A stretch of 64,000 nt of DNA. It comes from Siphonodentalium dalli. Taxonomy: Eukaryota > Mollusca > Scaphopoda > Gadilida > Siphonodentaliidae. Below, in pieces: positions 1 to 13,100 of this stretch. The position numbers and the translations under genes were made by a program. Position 1 is the stretch's first letter, and the number at the start of each line of letters is the position of its first letter. Below the pieces are notes generated by a model. It saw only the letters and a program-made list of their open reading frames with translations. It was not told where the DNA came from and did no database searches. Location of the stretch: assembly GCA_032622095.1 (NCBI GenBank), contig CP136063.1, positions 278,003,426 to 278,067,425 on the forward strand, written 5' to 3'.

Positions 1-745
1 GAAGGAAAAAAACCCCAACATTTCCAAATAAACAAAGATGATTAACTCTAGAACGGAAAACCCAAACAAAATGATTGAACACTCCATCAAATTTTCTCAA
101 AGTAGTGAACATCCACACCAAATTTCATTGAGATTTGAGATCTGAGCACTACTGTTCAAGTTATGACCTGAACAGACATTGGACGGACAATAAGCCAACA
201 TTTCCACATAAACAAAGATGAATAACTCAAGAACGGAAAACCCAAACAAATGATTGAAGACTCCATTAAATTTTCTCAAGTAGTGAACATCCACAGCAAA
301 TTTCATTGAGATTTGAGATCTGAGCACTACTGTTCAAGTTATGACCTGAACAGGCATCAGGTGGACAAAAACCAACATTTCTGATTAACAAAGATGAATA
401 ACTCTAGAATGGAAAACCCAAACAAAACAATTGAACACCCCGTTGAATATACTCACAGCAGTGAACATCCACACCAAATTTCATTGAGATTTGAGAGCTG
501 ACCACTACTGTTCAAGTTATGACCTGAACAGACATTGGACGGACAATAAGCCAACATTTCCAGATAAACAAAGATGAATAACTCAAGAACGGAAAACCCA
601 AAGAAAATGATTGAACACTCCATTAAACTTTCTCAAAGTAGTGAACATCCACAGCAAATTTCATTGAGATTTGACATCTGAGCACTACTGTTCAAGTTAT
701 GACATAAACAGGCATCGGGCGGATAAAAATCTGATAAAATGAAAC
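1..745. repeat. Tandem array of ~180-bp units
   Basis: About four head-to-tail copies of a ~178-181 bp unit fill the left edge. Each holds the landmark CCAACATTTC, then AACAAAGATGAATAACTC, then CATTGAGATTTGA and GACCTGAACAG. Copies near 190 and 550 are more alike than neighbouring copies, so the true period looks like a ~357-bp dimer. Two units end with GGACGGACA, like the tetranucleotide ends of bivalve pearl-type elements elsewhere in the window. The open frame on the - strand at 97-327 is a product of the array and not a gene. Confidence 0.85.
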
Positions 746-959
746 ACTATTGAGCCGTAGGGTCACTAAGGGTTGACCAATCTCTTTGCTAAATTGGAAT
801 CACTTAAATTCACATAATTATCTTTTTGCCCCGGAAACTGAACTGGAGATACCACATGATGTCACCGGAATCTTAAATTTGAATGAATTTTATTGGTTGC
901 TAATAATTTATTAAACAGTCTAGGTAGCATCTTGAGTAGAAATTAATCGGTGGCCTTTA

Positions 960-3255
960 TTCCTTATTTGTGTTTCAGTGCAAATAAATTAATAACCAAC
1001 AATTTATTTGCGCTTCAGCAAAAATAATTTGCGCTGAAACTCAAATACAAATACCTAACACCTGCTTACTTCCCTTTGAGTCTGAATAAATGAGTCCATC
1101 TGATAGTATGAGTGGAGTTTAGGCCAATATATGTTTCAGTGATGTCTTCTGGCCTGAATCAAATTGAGTTTTATATAATACATCAAAATCACAGTTTATT
1201 CATTTTTATTTGCACTTAATTTGCGCTTCAGCATAGATGAATCACGCTTAATCATAAATATGATAACAGGCCTTTATATTCCCTTATATTCAAGGGTTTT
1301 TTTTATTATTTTAATAATTTTTATTGGGATCTATATGGATATAATCATTTGTAAAATACAAACATTCATTTTGATGATGACATATAACAAAGTATTTTAC
1401 CTTGCACAATTATCATATCAGCTGTTTAATTGTACAAAAGACAAAGATGATATAATATGTCTATTTTAGTTTTAGGGTTTAAAATAAATTGTAATTATTT
1501 CATCTGGGTGAGTTAATATATTCTGGATAAAGAGATTATCATGGTGTGGGCCAGCCAATAATTCATCCAGGTGGGGGGATGGATGAACATATGTGAGTTT
1601 CTAATAATAAGTTATAACTTTTGTATGACTCTTGTAGTTTTTCAATTGCTGTCCATCTCTCTTTTAATGAAATTGTTCTCTTTGTTATGATTGGGCCCAT
1701 GGATTCAACGATCTATAGTGTATGATTTTCTCAATAAGCCCTATTAAAGAAGGCTGGGTCATTTCCAGTTTATAATTATAGATATATACTTTTATACAAA
1801 AGTATACACATGCCTAGCACATCTAATTGATCCAAATTGTTTATTCCAAGTATGACATGCCCCAGTTGGTAAAAGTTGAGCCCAAAATATTCCAAAAATT
1901 AACACTACAATATAATTTGTGGCATTGCATACCAATGTTTACATTATATGGTACTGAGATACATTGAAATTATTCAATATTGCATGATATCAATAAACAA
2001 TTATCCTGAAATCCATCTTCTTGGAAATCGAATGAAAGGATTTGATGTTTTTTTTTATCTGAATTTAGAAATTTTACCAACCTACAATACTAAACCATCT
2101 TTTGCCCAAATTACACTAATCTAAAGGCCTGACCACAAATGATTTGCAGTTCAGTATAAATAATTGCACTTCAGGATGAATATAAACCTCTATTATTATA
2201 TTTACATAGCCTCTCTGTGTTACACTTAACCATGTTCGGCGATTGGTCAACTATCAATTAGGTCACCCATTTCATACCCCAATAACACACAGATCGTGAC
2301 ACGACATCACAAAGTGTTGACCTAATCTGACCTAATCGCTAAAAGCGGTCAGCAGAATAATTGGGCGTGCTTTTCAAAGTTTAGCTGAATTGCATTTGCA
2401 TCTGAAGCCAGTTAAATCAATCACATTATCGTTGATACGTGCTTGAAAATCTTATATTGGGCTGACTTGTGCCTCGTGGGCTAGTATCAAATTCTCGGCA
2501 GATTTTATGAACATGAATAAAAATAGCCAGCTTTTTTATGGGAATAAATCATCAAAAAGCTATATACATCCTGATACATCTAAGAAATGAATGTAGTGGG
2601 TGTGTGTGTTATTGGGGGATACTCCGCTGTGGTCGCTTGAGCGAAAATATTTGCACTTCAGCTCAAATAAGGATTTAAATGTGAAAAAGGCCTCCCATGC
2701 AAGGCCTGACTGAGTCAATTTGAGTTATGGGGAAATCACTGCATATTAAATTTTATTTGAACAAATGATTCGCACTTCAGCACAAATGAAGTAAGTTTCA
2801 GTGTAAATATGAAGTATTTGCATTTTGGCGCATATTATTTATGCTGCAGCCTAAAAGATCCTGCACTTCAGCTGGCGCTTCAGCAATAAATAAGGAATAA
2901 ATTTGCCGTGAAAAAGGCTTCTCATATAATTGCGTTTCACTATCAACGTATTGTATTATGAACGTAAATGATTTATACTTCAGCGTAAAATGATCTGCCC
3001 ATCAGTGTAAATATTTCCACTTCATTGCAAATATATCCCCTATTATTTGCGCTTTCGCACAATAGATTTGTGCTTCAACTGAAATATGGAATGAATTTGT
3101 AAAATGCCTCCCATGCATGGTCTGACTCTCTGAGTCCATTTGAGTAGTTTAGGGGGAATCACTGCATATTAATTTTATTTTGGGCAAATGTTTAACGATT
3201 TACACTTCCGCGCAAATGAATTACATTTCAGTCAGTTTCAGTGTAAATATGAAAA
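960..3255. repeat. Cluster of ATTTGCGCTTCAGCGCAAAT-like palindromic motifs
   Basis: Roughly 15 to 20 imperfect copies of a ~20-bp near-palindrome (arms ATTTGCGC and GCGCAAAT around TTCA) are scattered here, for example near 1010, 1205, 2145, 2650, 2770, 2865, 2975, 3050 and 3205. A larger unit also recurs: a block containing CCTCCCATGCA, GTCTGACT and GGGGAAATCACTGCATATTAA near 2690-2760 comes back at 3106-3181, giving a ~415-bp tandem period. No coding sequence is recognisable. The cluster lies about 0.9 kb upstream of the FKBP start codon. Confidence 0.6.
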
Positions 3256-3960
3256 CGATTTCTAAATACAGACCACAGCGGCAGCTTGTTATTATTCTGA
3301 GCAAAAGTGATCAACTAGAAGTTACTAATGATCTGGATTCACAGTTAGGTGAGTCTAGTTTACTTAACCATTGTGACATGTGTAGTCATTGTCTATAAGG
3401 TATAAAACACCCCTTTATACTTTATCGGTGTGCATTATATATAATTTATGTATAAAACGTTACGACAATGACCTCATTAGCCCTACTTACCGGCCTATTA
3501 AAATTTTACATAAAGTAAGTATATATATCATATAATATTATATGCCTATTAGTAAATACTTACTTAAATTATTATAGGCCTACTAATATTATAATGTAGC
3601 TATAAATATAATCTATAGGTGAATTAAGCTAGGACATCTAATTTCAGCTATTGTTGCTGAATTTTCACATTTGCCAGACCTGTTGTTGATGTTGTAGTAA
3701 CTTGTTGGTGTCTGTGATGATCGACTCAGTGGTTCACATTACATGTTGCTATGATCAAGAGTACATGTATTGATGTAAACACGGTCTGAAACACCAACCA
3801 ACCTGTTTACCAATTTACTACAACATTCTTACTAATGTCAATTGTTTAGTTGATTTGTATTTATACTTGATAAAACGTTGGGACGGTTAAAGTCATAATG
3901 CCATCGTCATATTTTAGTATTTTAATAATTTTATAGATAAACGAGCTGCATCAACTTCAT
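3256..3960. other. AT-rich intergenic sequence, nothing recognised
   Basis: Very AT-rich DNA with runs of TATA/ATTATA (3420-3620). I saw no coding sequence or named element. Confidence 0.5.
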
Positions 3961-4123
3961 CAAGTAACCAGAAACATGGGAGATAATCTGCAACGTATTA
4001 AACCGGAAACGCGTTCCTTTTCAACACACGGGTCGACCACGTTGGATTTTTTGGAAAAGTGTGGCCAACTAAAACTATTTTATAACACCTTTTCTGATGG
4101 TTGCACTCAAAGAAGTCCAAAAC
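3961..4123 (+). promoter_or_regulatory. Probable FKBP promoter-proximal region and 5' leader
   Basis: This stretch immediately precedes the FKBP initiator ATG. It is less AT-rich than its surroundings, with CpG-containing segments near 4000-4040 (ACGCG, GTCGACCACG). The ATG context is AACATGT, with A at -2 and C at -1. I cannot place the transcription start and saw no clear TATA box at a defined spacing, so this is positional inference only. Confidence 0.3.
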
Positions 4124-4133
4124 ATGTTTTGGG
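4124..4133 (+). CDS. FKBP46: FKBP exon 1 (10-nt coding part)
   Basis: Encodes M-F-W and the first base of Gly, followed by the donor GTGAGG. MFWG is the family's conserved start, and the exon 2 acceptor supplies GT to complete the Gly codon. The choice rests on this match and on phase. The next ~10.8 kb is intron. Confidence 0.8.
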
Positions 4134-7100
4134 GTGAGGTTTCATTATAAATTATTTCAAGGTTTCCTGTCCGATTGATCTTATATTTTTTCGCAATTTA
4201 CAGATTTTAGCTGATGTGTTCGTCCCAGCGATTTACCTCGTTGTTCACAATTTACGACATCAATTTCAAACGGAATAGTCACATGGACAAATATTTATTT
4301 TATAATGAACGTACTATATAATAAAAACAGACTAGATTAATATATATTATTTTGATTACATGTAATACAAATTTAAGAGCTTTGTGGACCCAATTTTTCC
4401 AAAATTTGATAAGATTAAAATTTAAGGACTTGGCAGCTGGCTAACCCAATTTTCCCCAAATTTTATGGAGTCAAAATAAAGGTTTATGTTCACTTTTATT
4501 AGTGATCACAGTAACCAAACCTATTAATGCAACATTTTAAGAGTATAAGTCATGGTGGAGCATGTTAGAAATACTAAATGTGAACTTTATAGAGGTTTTT
4601 AAAAATATTTTGTTCGAACCCAAATCCAACAAACTCAAACTTTGAGTCAAAGTCCATATCTAAGAAAAAAATGGGACCTACTATACGCAGCAAGTCCCTG
4701 GATATGCAGCAAGTCCCCGGTAAACGCAGCAAGTCCCTGGTAAATGCAGCAAGTCGCTCTAATTTAGGGTGGATTAGTGGAGTGGTTGATGAATTTAATC
4801 AGTGTTTTATTATCCATTTGATTTATGATATGTGGCAGTTGATTAGAGTTGTTTGGAAATCTTATAATTATTTAAGATGGGTATTTGTAGATTTTTATAT
4901 ATAAAATAAAATAGTTTTTCTAAGTTTTATTAAGTTGCTATTTCTTTTATTCTACTCACTATTTAATATAATTTAATTAATATGATTTATATTTCTTTGT
5001 GATATTCCTGTTTTCACTGCGTAAACACATGTCGGTGATTAATTATCACTGAACAGGTGTTTGTTTTTGGAGGACAAAGGAACTTTCTGGGAGTTTCTCC
5101 TTTGAAGCTCATTTGAAGATTTGTTTGTTTTCTTAACCAGACTGAATAATTATCAACCAGTGTTATTTCAAGATTCAGCTCACGTCTGAGATGGCATGTT
5201 GTGTATTTAATCAAATGTATACATGTATACGCTGCAACTAAGATTTCAGAAATCATAACCAATCTTAGAATTTATACAATGCGTCTTACTGATCCTCGTT
5301 ACCCTTGTGGCGTGTGTGGTATTCGATGTTTTAAAGATTGCATCGAATGTACTGGCTGTGAACAATGGACACATTACCAATGTGTTCCGATGACGAAACA
5401 ACTACGACCCAAAGAAATATAATTATAGAAGAAATGTTCGGCGACAACGGAATAACAACAGCAGATACCGCGTCAGTTTTCGCGTCAGCACAACTACCGG
5501 GATTGGCGATGGAGTTATCAAATTGGACCAACAACAATTGTGAATCTCTGAACCATATTCTTAAACAGGCAGTGGACTGCAGGCACTGTTTAGTATAGTT
5601 GACGGAGAGTACAAGGAATTGCAACGTAGTTTATTTGGATTCGGACAGTTTACATTAACCAAGGAGTAGAGGTGGGCCGATAATCGGTATCGGTATCTGG
5701 CCGATAACTTTGTTATCGGTAACATATCGGTATCGGCAAAATATCACAAACTTGCCGATATAGAAGACGTTGCACAGATTACTACAGAACCGTTACAAAT
5801 TCGTATGGATGACGGCAAAACGATGTAACAGTAACTTAAAGGTGTCATATTTGTGTATAAACAGGGTATCCGCGGCTCCTTGAATTCCTTGAAACTCCTT
5901 GATTTGGAAAATCAATTTTCCAGGGCCCTTGAAACCCTTGAATTGAATGCCCACTCCTTGAAAACCCTGGAATTCTATGTAGCCCTTAAACCCAGGTATA
6001 TCGATTCATCGGGAGTCAATAAATACAGATAGTTTAGTTCCGAACGCGTTGTTGGTATATGGGAAGTAACCCCATTTTGAATTTCCGCTGGCGGCAATTA
6101 TCTCGAGTCAATTGTAATTGTGTGACCCCCCCCAATGAAGCATGGGATGTAACTCCATTTCCCGCAAAACACCAATACTCGCGAGTCTATTTCAATTATG
6201 TGACCCCCCTATGAAGTATCATAAAATTGAACACGATAAAAAATAGTTCCGAGCTTTTCAAACCCAGGTAGCGTAATTAGTGTATTTTTATTGTATCGGA
6301 TTGAGGTAATTTGTATATTATACAGACATTCGACATTAGAAACCCGTGTTTTACATAAAAACGTACAAATTAACAAAAACAAAACCGAAACAAAAAAATC
6401 ACATCCGCTTCCGATGACCTTCATTTCCTGTTTACGAGTATTTTAAATAACATGCCGGTGGTAAATGAAAATACCAGACGCAATGGGGCGCCAAATTCAA
6501 ATGGGTGGAGGCGGTTGAGAACAACACATATAACGCTAGATGTCAGTTATGCAAGAAAATATTTGACGTCGCAAACATGGGCGAAAGTGCCCTGGTGTCA
6601 CATGCAAAAAGTTTGAAGCACCAGAAAAATGACATTGAAATCCAGGGGACTGTACCCATTGCCAGTCTTATGCAGCCAGCACCACAAGCAGCCCAAACTG
6701 TCAGTGTCACAGCTGTTAGATCACTAGTACAACCGGTAAGATGGATGTGATGGAAACCATTAATACTGCTCCTTTTTAGTTTATTTATGGAATAGCATAG
6801 GGGCAGTGATATTCAACTGGTGTCTACTGTCATCACAATTCACACTACATGTATTAGTTAAATGTTCCCATTAATTTAAATTATGGTAATGCAATTACCC
6901 ATAAAGGCCTAAAAAGCTAAAAATGCTAAAATTATGGTGGAAAACGTGGTATCACATGTATTAAAGTTCAACAGTTGGTTCCTGGAAACTCCTTGAAAAT
7001 TGTCGGGGCAGTCCTTGAAAATCCTTGAATTGACTACTGGAACCTCCTTGAAACTCCTTGAATTCATTCACCAGAAATGGGCAGATACCCTGATAAAGTA

Positions 7101-10100
7101 CATCATTTTGGATAAAAATCGCTCAGTGGTAGGCCTAAGCACAGGGTTGGTGATTTTTTTGATTTTTTTTAAATAAATCAAAAAAATCGATTTATTTGAT
7201 TTAAATCGATTTTGTTGATTTATTTCTCTAATTGTTATGAAAATATGCAATTGTGCAACGTCTTTGATAAATGAAGGTTCTAACAGGTGTTGCTTATTAT
7301 ATCCAAGGCTGGATTAATCAAACTTCTATTATTTATTATTTTTTTTATAACTACATGTATCAAGCACAAATATCATGGCAGTACAGATATAGCAACCATG
7401 TACTTTAATTGTGCCTACACTAGGTCCATGTGAGTTCCAATGTTGTGATATCTGGATAGGTAGACCTGTGCTTAAAGATTTACTACTAAATTTAGTAAAT
7501 TTTAGCTGAGAACTGAATATATTTTCAATCACCTTTGCTCCTCGGTGACTTGAGGACATACATGTAATCACACCATATACATATATCAAGTATGGACATT
7601 AGACAACTAGAGTAGTTTAGATGGCAGAGTATATGGTAGAATTACTCGGTTGGCATTTACATGTATGGCAATCAGAAAAGGAAAGGAAATTTAATAGTGT
7701 AATCATGAGTGCTGAATCTGATTGTAGTTACAAATAAGCGGAACAGGCCGTTGCTGGAGCAGTAATCACGGTACCATGCAGTATGCCTGTTTCTATAGGG
7801 TTGACAATTACTGCACATTTTCATATCTATTATCCAATTTTGTATATTGTTTAATCATAATCATGTTATAGTTAACAAAAAACCTTGTTAATATTGCAAG
7901 TTCTTGACATTATGCAATCATTAAAAAAAAATTGATTTAAATCAATGATTTTTTTGAAAAAAATCATTGATTTAAATCTTGATTTAAATCAATGATTTAA
8001 ATCGCTTGATTTAAATCAGCCAACCCTGCCTAAGCATAATTACATGTAATTAATGCAGACATAGTATATCGTTTTATGGATACTTGCAATGGGCTACAGT
8101 GTACTGTCAGTGACACAAAAACAAATCGGGATCGCAAACATCTATTAGCACTGAGCAGTGAGCATTATGAGCAATAGGGTACCCTGATTGACAGAGTGAA
8201 AGCTCAAATAAACATGTGTTGAATAGTGTCGGGATGAACGGCCTTTGAAATTCAGGCTGAGCAACTTCAATGACCGTGTGTAAAAACTTTCTAATTAGGC
8301 CTACAAGCATCACACGTCGCATATATTTTGCGTATAATGCAACACTCAAGTACAAATGCTCATCGAGTCATCATGTTCACAAACATGTCAATTCCATGCT
8401 TTCATCACTCAAATGTTTAGCGGCAACATCAAACAGACACGTGCAGTCCATGCCATGAAGTCACACATCCGGTGACTGCATTGTGCTTTGATCATGCACA
8501 CCGATCATTGGCTTCCAAAAGAGCTCAATTGCGCGCGCACGAGGTGTGAGATGGTCTGCCAAGTTGAGCACGTACCGAGTCGTACTCAGTAACCCCTGCT
8601 GATCCGGTCTTAGACTCTGTCGTAATGATGTACATGAATGTACAAATATAGCCCGGAAATAACCGGTATTAATTGTGTTTTGTCTATACTCTATAGAAAC
8701 CAATTTATGTGGTGTCCCGACATTTAGTGAATTTGAATGGATGTGAATAAGATGATGAACAAATAATCCCTCTGTACACAGGGTCGGGAAAAATTGTCAC
8801 GTGACCGTGCAGTCTTAGTAAACCTCGACCAAGTTTAGTATAAACAATATTTATTCCTCGATTAATAATAATGTGTACATAATATATTGAACAAATATCC
8901 TGCCTAGACACTCATGGTAAATTTTATTTCCGTATCGGTGGGAATTCCCCGATCTGCGAAAGGTAATTAATAATTTAATATTCATGTTTCCAATATAGCA
9001 TAGCGTCCCGTGACTCCTTATCTATCGATATAATTTGTGGGCGGGGACCAGGCTAATATAGGCATGTTTACAGTTTGATTGACGTGAACACACCAGCAGT
9101 AGGCCAATGTACGATTTCACAGGGCGCCAAGAATGAACAAAGACAAAGTTAAACACCTCTGTGATGCCACAAGCTTTGCGACATGAAAAATACTTGATGT
9201 ATACAACGTTACGTGCTGGCGGCTTAGAACAAAGCGAGCTTTCACTCAACACTGATTGATATCATTCACGGACAATTTAGCCACGCAAGACTCCGTGTTT
9301 TTATTTGTAGCATTTATTTCTGACGACTGAATTGGAATTTATTTTCAATGTATATATGACAAAATGTTTGTCCAGATTCCAATGTGTATGCGGAAGTTCT
9401 TTGATCGTCAATAAAGACTGCCATTAACTTGAAAGATTTTTAATTTATGCGTGCACAATATTCTGACATTGATGCCGCGTGCAGCCCAAACTTTAAACAT
9501 AATTATTTCCGTGGGCAATCCTGATGTCATGCCATCGTTCCCCAAGTATATACTTACTGTCGGGAATTCACTTACTAGTAATGTCCAGTATACTTACCAT
9601 GTTCACAATGTATATATACTTGTAGGCTACAGTACGTGTCGTCCCCGATTTCTATGTCGACATCCGCCGATATATATCCTTACACAGTATACACGGATGT
9701 TTCAGTTTACTTAAATTGTATTCATATTATTGGGATATATACAGGTCTGTATAATATATCGGTATCGGTATCTGCCGATAACAAAACGTAATTTATCGGT
9801 ATCGGCGTTGCCGATAACACCAGTATCGGCCCATCTCTACCAAGGAGTTCGCAAAATTTTATGTTCGCCCGGAAATTTGGAATTCAAAATCATCAGAAGT
9901 AAGAGACAAGCATTTTAACAGATTTTTAAGAGAAATAAAGCCAGTCCATGAAAAGATGCTGAGAACAACACACGACCAGAGGACAGGCCAGGACAACGAA
10001 AGAGAAAATGAACGGCAAAGACTACCACAATCCCCCATAGCAAAGTTTCCAGGACCGGACAGTGAAATAAAACAACATAGAGATAAAGAAAACAATTTTA

Positions 10101-13100
10101 ATACATGTATCAAAATATTTTTTTATTCACTAAAATCTTCCCAAACGAATGCCTCAATGCCTTAGTTTTTCCCCCTCCTTACTGGCCACATATATATACA
10201 ATTTATTCTAATAAACTTTTCTTTCAGCTCACTGCTATATGTATATTTATAAAACTGTGCTCTATTTTTCTTTTGTTGATATTCTACTATTCTCATAATG
10301 TCGAAATAATAACGCGGGGAATGTATTTCTTTGTTCATACCTGTTGCTTAATGATTTATTCATCGGTACTTGAAGTTCCCAGCTCGATATTTCATTGTTT
10401 AGGTGACTTTTGAGACTTGATTCCGCGATAAATATTTATTTTATTCCCTGTCACGAAAATTCAGGCCGTAAGCGGCCACACGCTAAGGCCAAAAAAAGAA
10501 GATATTATGTTTCCGATAACGGAGTGAAAAAATTAGGGTAGGTAGGTACAGGGGGGGGGGGGGGGGGGGGTCGGAAAAAAATTTCAGGCACGTATGGCAT
10601 TTTTTCCCTTTCGATCATTTTTTGTACCCACCCACCCCCACCGCCAATTTTATTTCCGTTTTCGGCAGTTTTTTCCGACCATTTTTTGACACCCACCCCC
10701 CCTTTTAACACTAAAACAGAGATTTGCGGGGGGAAATTCACTGTAAACAGCTGTATATGAATTTCTGTGCATACTATTTATCATGGATGTTAACATGGAC
10801 ATGTAAATAGGAATGAGTCATTTTGAGGTCATTCGGCCAAAAAAACATGGCTGCCAGCGGCCATCTTGGATTTCAAAATGTGCAACAAAATACAAGACGA
10901 TAACTGCCTGCAGTCAGTTTACAGTTAGAATTACATTATTTCTCTCATCCAAAGTGGTTTTGAAGCCCAACTCATTGCCAAAACAATAAAAAACAAGCAG
11001 GAAATTTTGTTTTTAGTTGCGGAAAAAATTGCTTGTTGGTGGCTTTGACCACCCACCCACCCCGGCACACGTGCTGGAATTTTTTTTTTCACATTTTTTC
11101 ACATTTTACATTGAAAGTTAATAACAGTACAGACCCAAATAATAGCACAGGGGAAACTCTTGAGCTTAACATCAACTATAGTTAAATTTTTTATAGTACA
11201 TGTAGGTCAAGCATAGGAATCAACATAGTATGTGTCATATAGTGTTTTATTCAATATTTAAATGTTCACATGTATGCCATAATGTAATTGAATATGTACA
11301 TGGATAAAATTATAAGCTCATCAATTTGGTATCAGAATCATATTGAATCTTGATTTCAATTTTCCATAAGTCCCAAACAAGGCATACAGGTGAAGCAGGC
11401 ATGAGATCCACTCTCATGAAAATTGCATAATTCATGCCCATCAATCCAAAACCCATCTCACACCTGGGGCTTTTGAGACAAGTAATTTCATGGTAACTTT
11501 TCACAGGCATATGTTAGAAACCATGTGTTTAACACAATAATGATCATCAATATTTATGAGCATTAGTAGTAAAAATAGAAGAAAAAAAAAACAATATCAA
11601 TAAAAAGATTAGGGTCGGCGGGTTATTTTTAGGGTCGGTCGATGTACGGAAACATAGCATCTTTTTTTTTGGGCCTAATTCAATTCATTAGCACGGGCTA
11701 CAGGTCGTACTGTTCGTCTGATCATCATGAAATTTATTATGGATGTTAATATTGACATGTAGATGGGAACGATTAATTTTGGGGTCATTCGGTCAAAAAA
11801 CATGGCCGCTGGCGGCCATCTTAGATTTTACTCTTTGCATGACTAAATCCTTTAGCACGAGCTACAGGTGGTACCTTTGGTCAGATCATCATGAAATTTG
11901 TCATGGATGTTAACAATGATATGTAGATGGGAACGAGTCATTTTGGGGTTATTCGGCCGAAAAACGTGGCCGCCAGCGGCCATCTTTGATTTCCAAATTC
12001 AATTCATTAGCACGGGCTACAGGTCGTACTGTTCGTCTGATCATCATGAAATTTGTCATGGATGTTAATATTGACATGTAGATGGGAACGATTAATTTTG
12101 GGACCATTCGGCCAAAAAACATGGCCGCCAGCAGCCATCTTGGATTTTACTCTTTGTATGACTAAATCCTTTACCACGGGCTACAGGTCGTACCTTTAGT
12201 CTGATCATCATAAAATTTGTCATGGCTGTTGAAATTGGAATGTAGATGGGAACGAATCATTTTGGGGTCATTTGGAAAAAAAACATGGCCGCCAGTGGCC
12301 ATCTTGGATTTCAAAATTAGTCCATTAGCATGGGCTACAGGTCGTACTGTTCATCTGATCATCATGACATTTATCATGGATGTTAATATTGACATGTAGA
12401 TGGGAACGATTAATTTTGGGGTCATTCGGTCAAAAAACATGGCCGCTGGCGGCCATCTTAGATTTTACTCTTTGCATGACTAAATCCTTTAGCACGAGCT
12501 ACATGTCGTACCTTTGGTCAGATCATCATGAAATTTGTCATGGATGTTAACAATGATATGTAGATGGGAACGAGTCATTTCGGGGTCATTCGGCCGAAAA
12601 ACGTGGCCGCCAGCGGCCATCTTTGATTTCCAAATTCAATTCATTAGCACGGGCTACAGGTCGTACTGTTCGTCTGATCATCATGAAATTTGTCATGGAT
12701 GTTAATATTGACATGTAGATGGGAACGATTAATTTTGGGATCATTCGGCCAAAAAACATGGCCGCCAGCAGCCATCTTGGATTTTACTCTTTGTATGACT
12801 AAATCCTTTACCACGGGCTACAGGTCGTACCTTTAGTCTGATCATCATAAAATTTGTCATGGCTGTTGAAATTGGAATGTAGATGGGAACGAATCATTTT
12901 GGGGTCATTCGGAAAAAAAACATGGCCGCCAGTGGCCATCTTGCATTTCAAAATCAGTCCATTAGCATGGGCTACAGGTCGTACTGTTCATCTGATCATC
13001 ATGACATTTGTTGTGGGTGTTAATATTGACATGTAGATTGGAACGAGTAATTTTGGGGTCATTCGGCCAAAAAAAACATGGCCGCTGGCAGCCATCTTAG

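Larger units (their letters stand above)
5667..9839. mobile_element. hAT-type DNA transposon (4.17 kb), non-autonomous or gutted, with 8-bp target duplication
   Basis: The ends are inverted repeats: TAGAGGTGGGCCGATA at the left, and TAGAGATGGGCCGATA at the right read on the - strand (one mismatch in 16). Both flanks carry the duplicated 8-mer CCAAGGAG (5659-5666 and 9840-9847). An 8-bp duplication with such ends is typical of hAT elements. Subterminal CGGTATCGG motifs recur at both ends. It carries two further elements (5862-7092 and 7142-8028). No long transposase frame survives, so it was probably mobilised in trans or has decayed. Confidence 0.85.
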
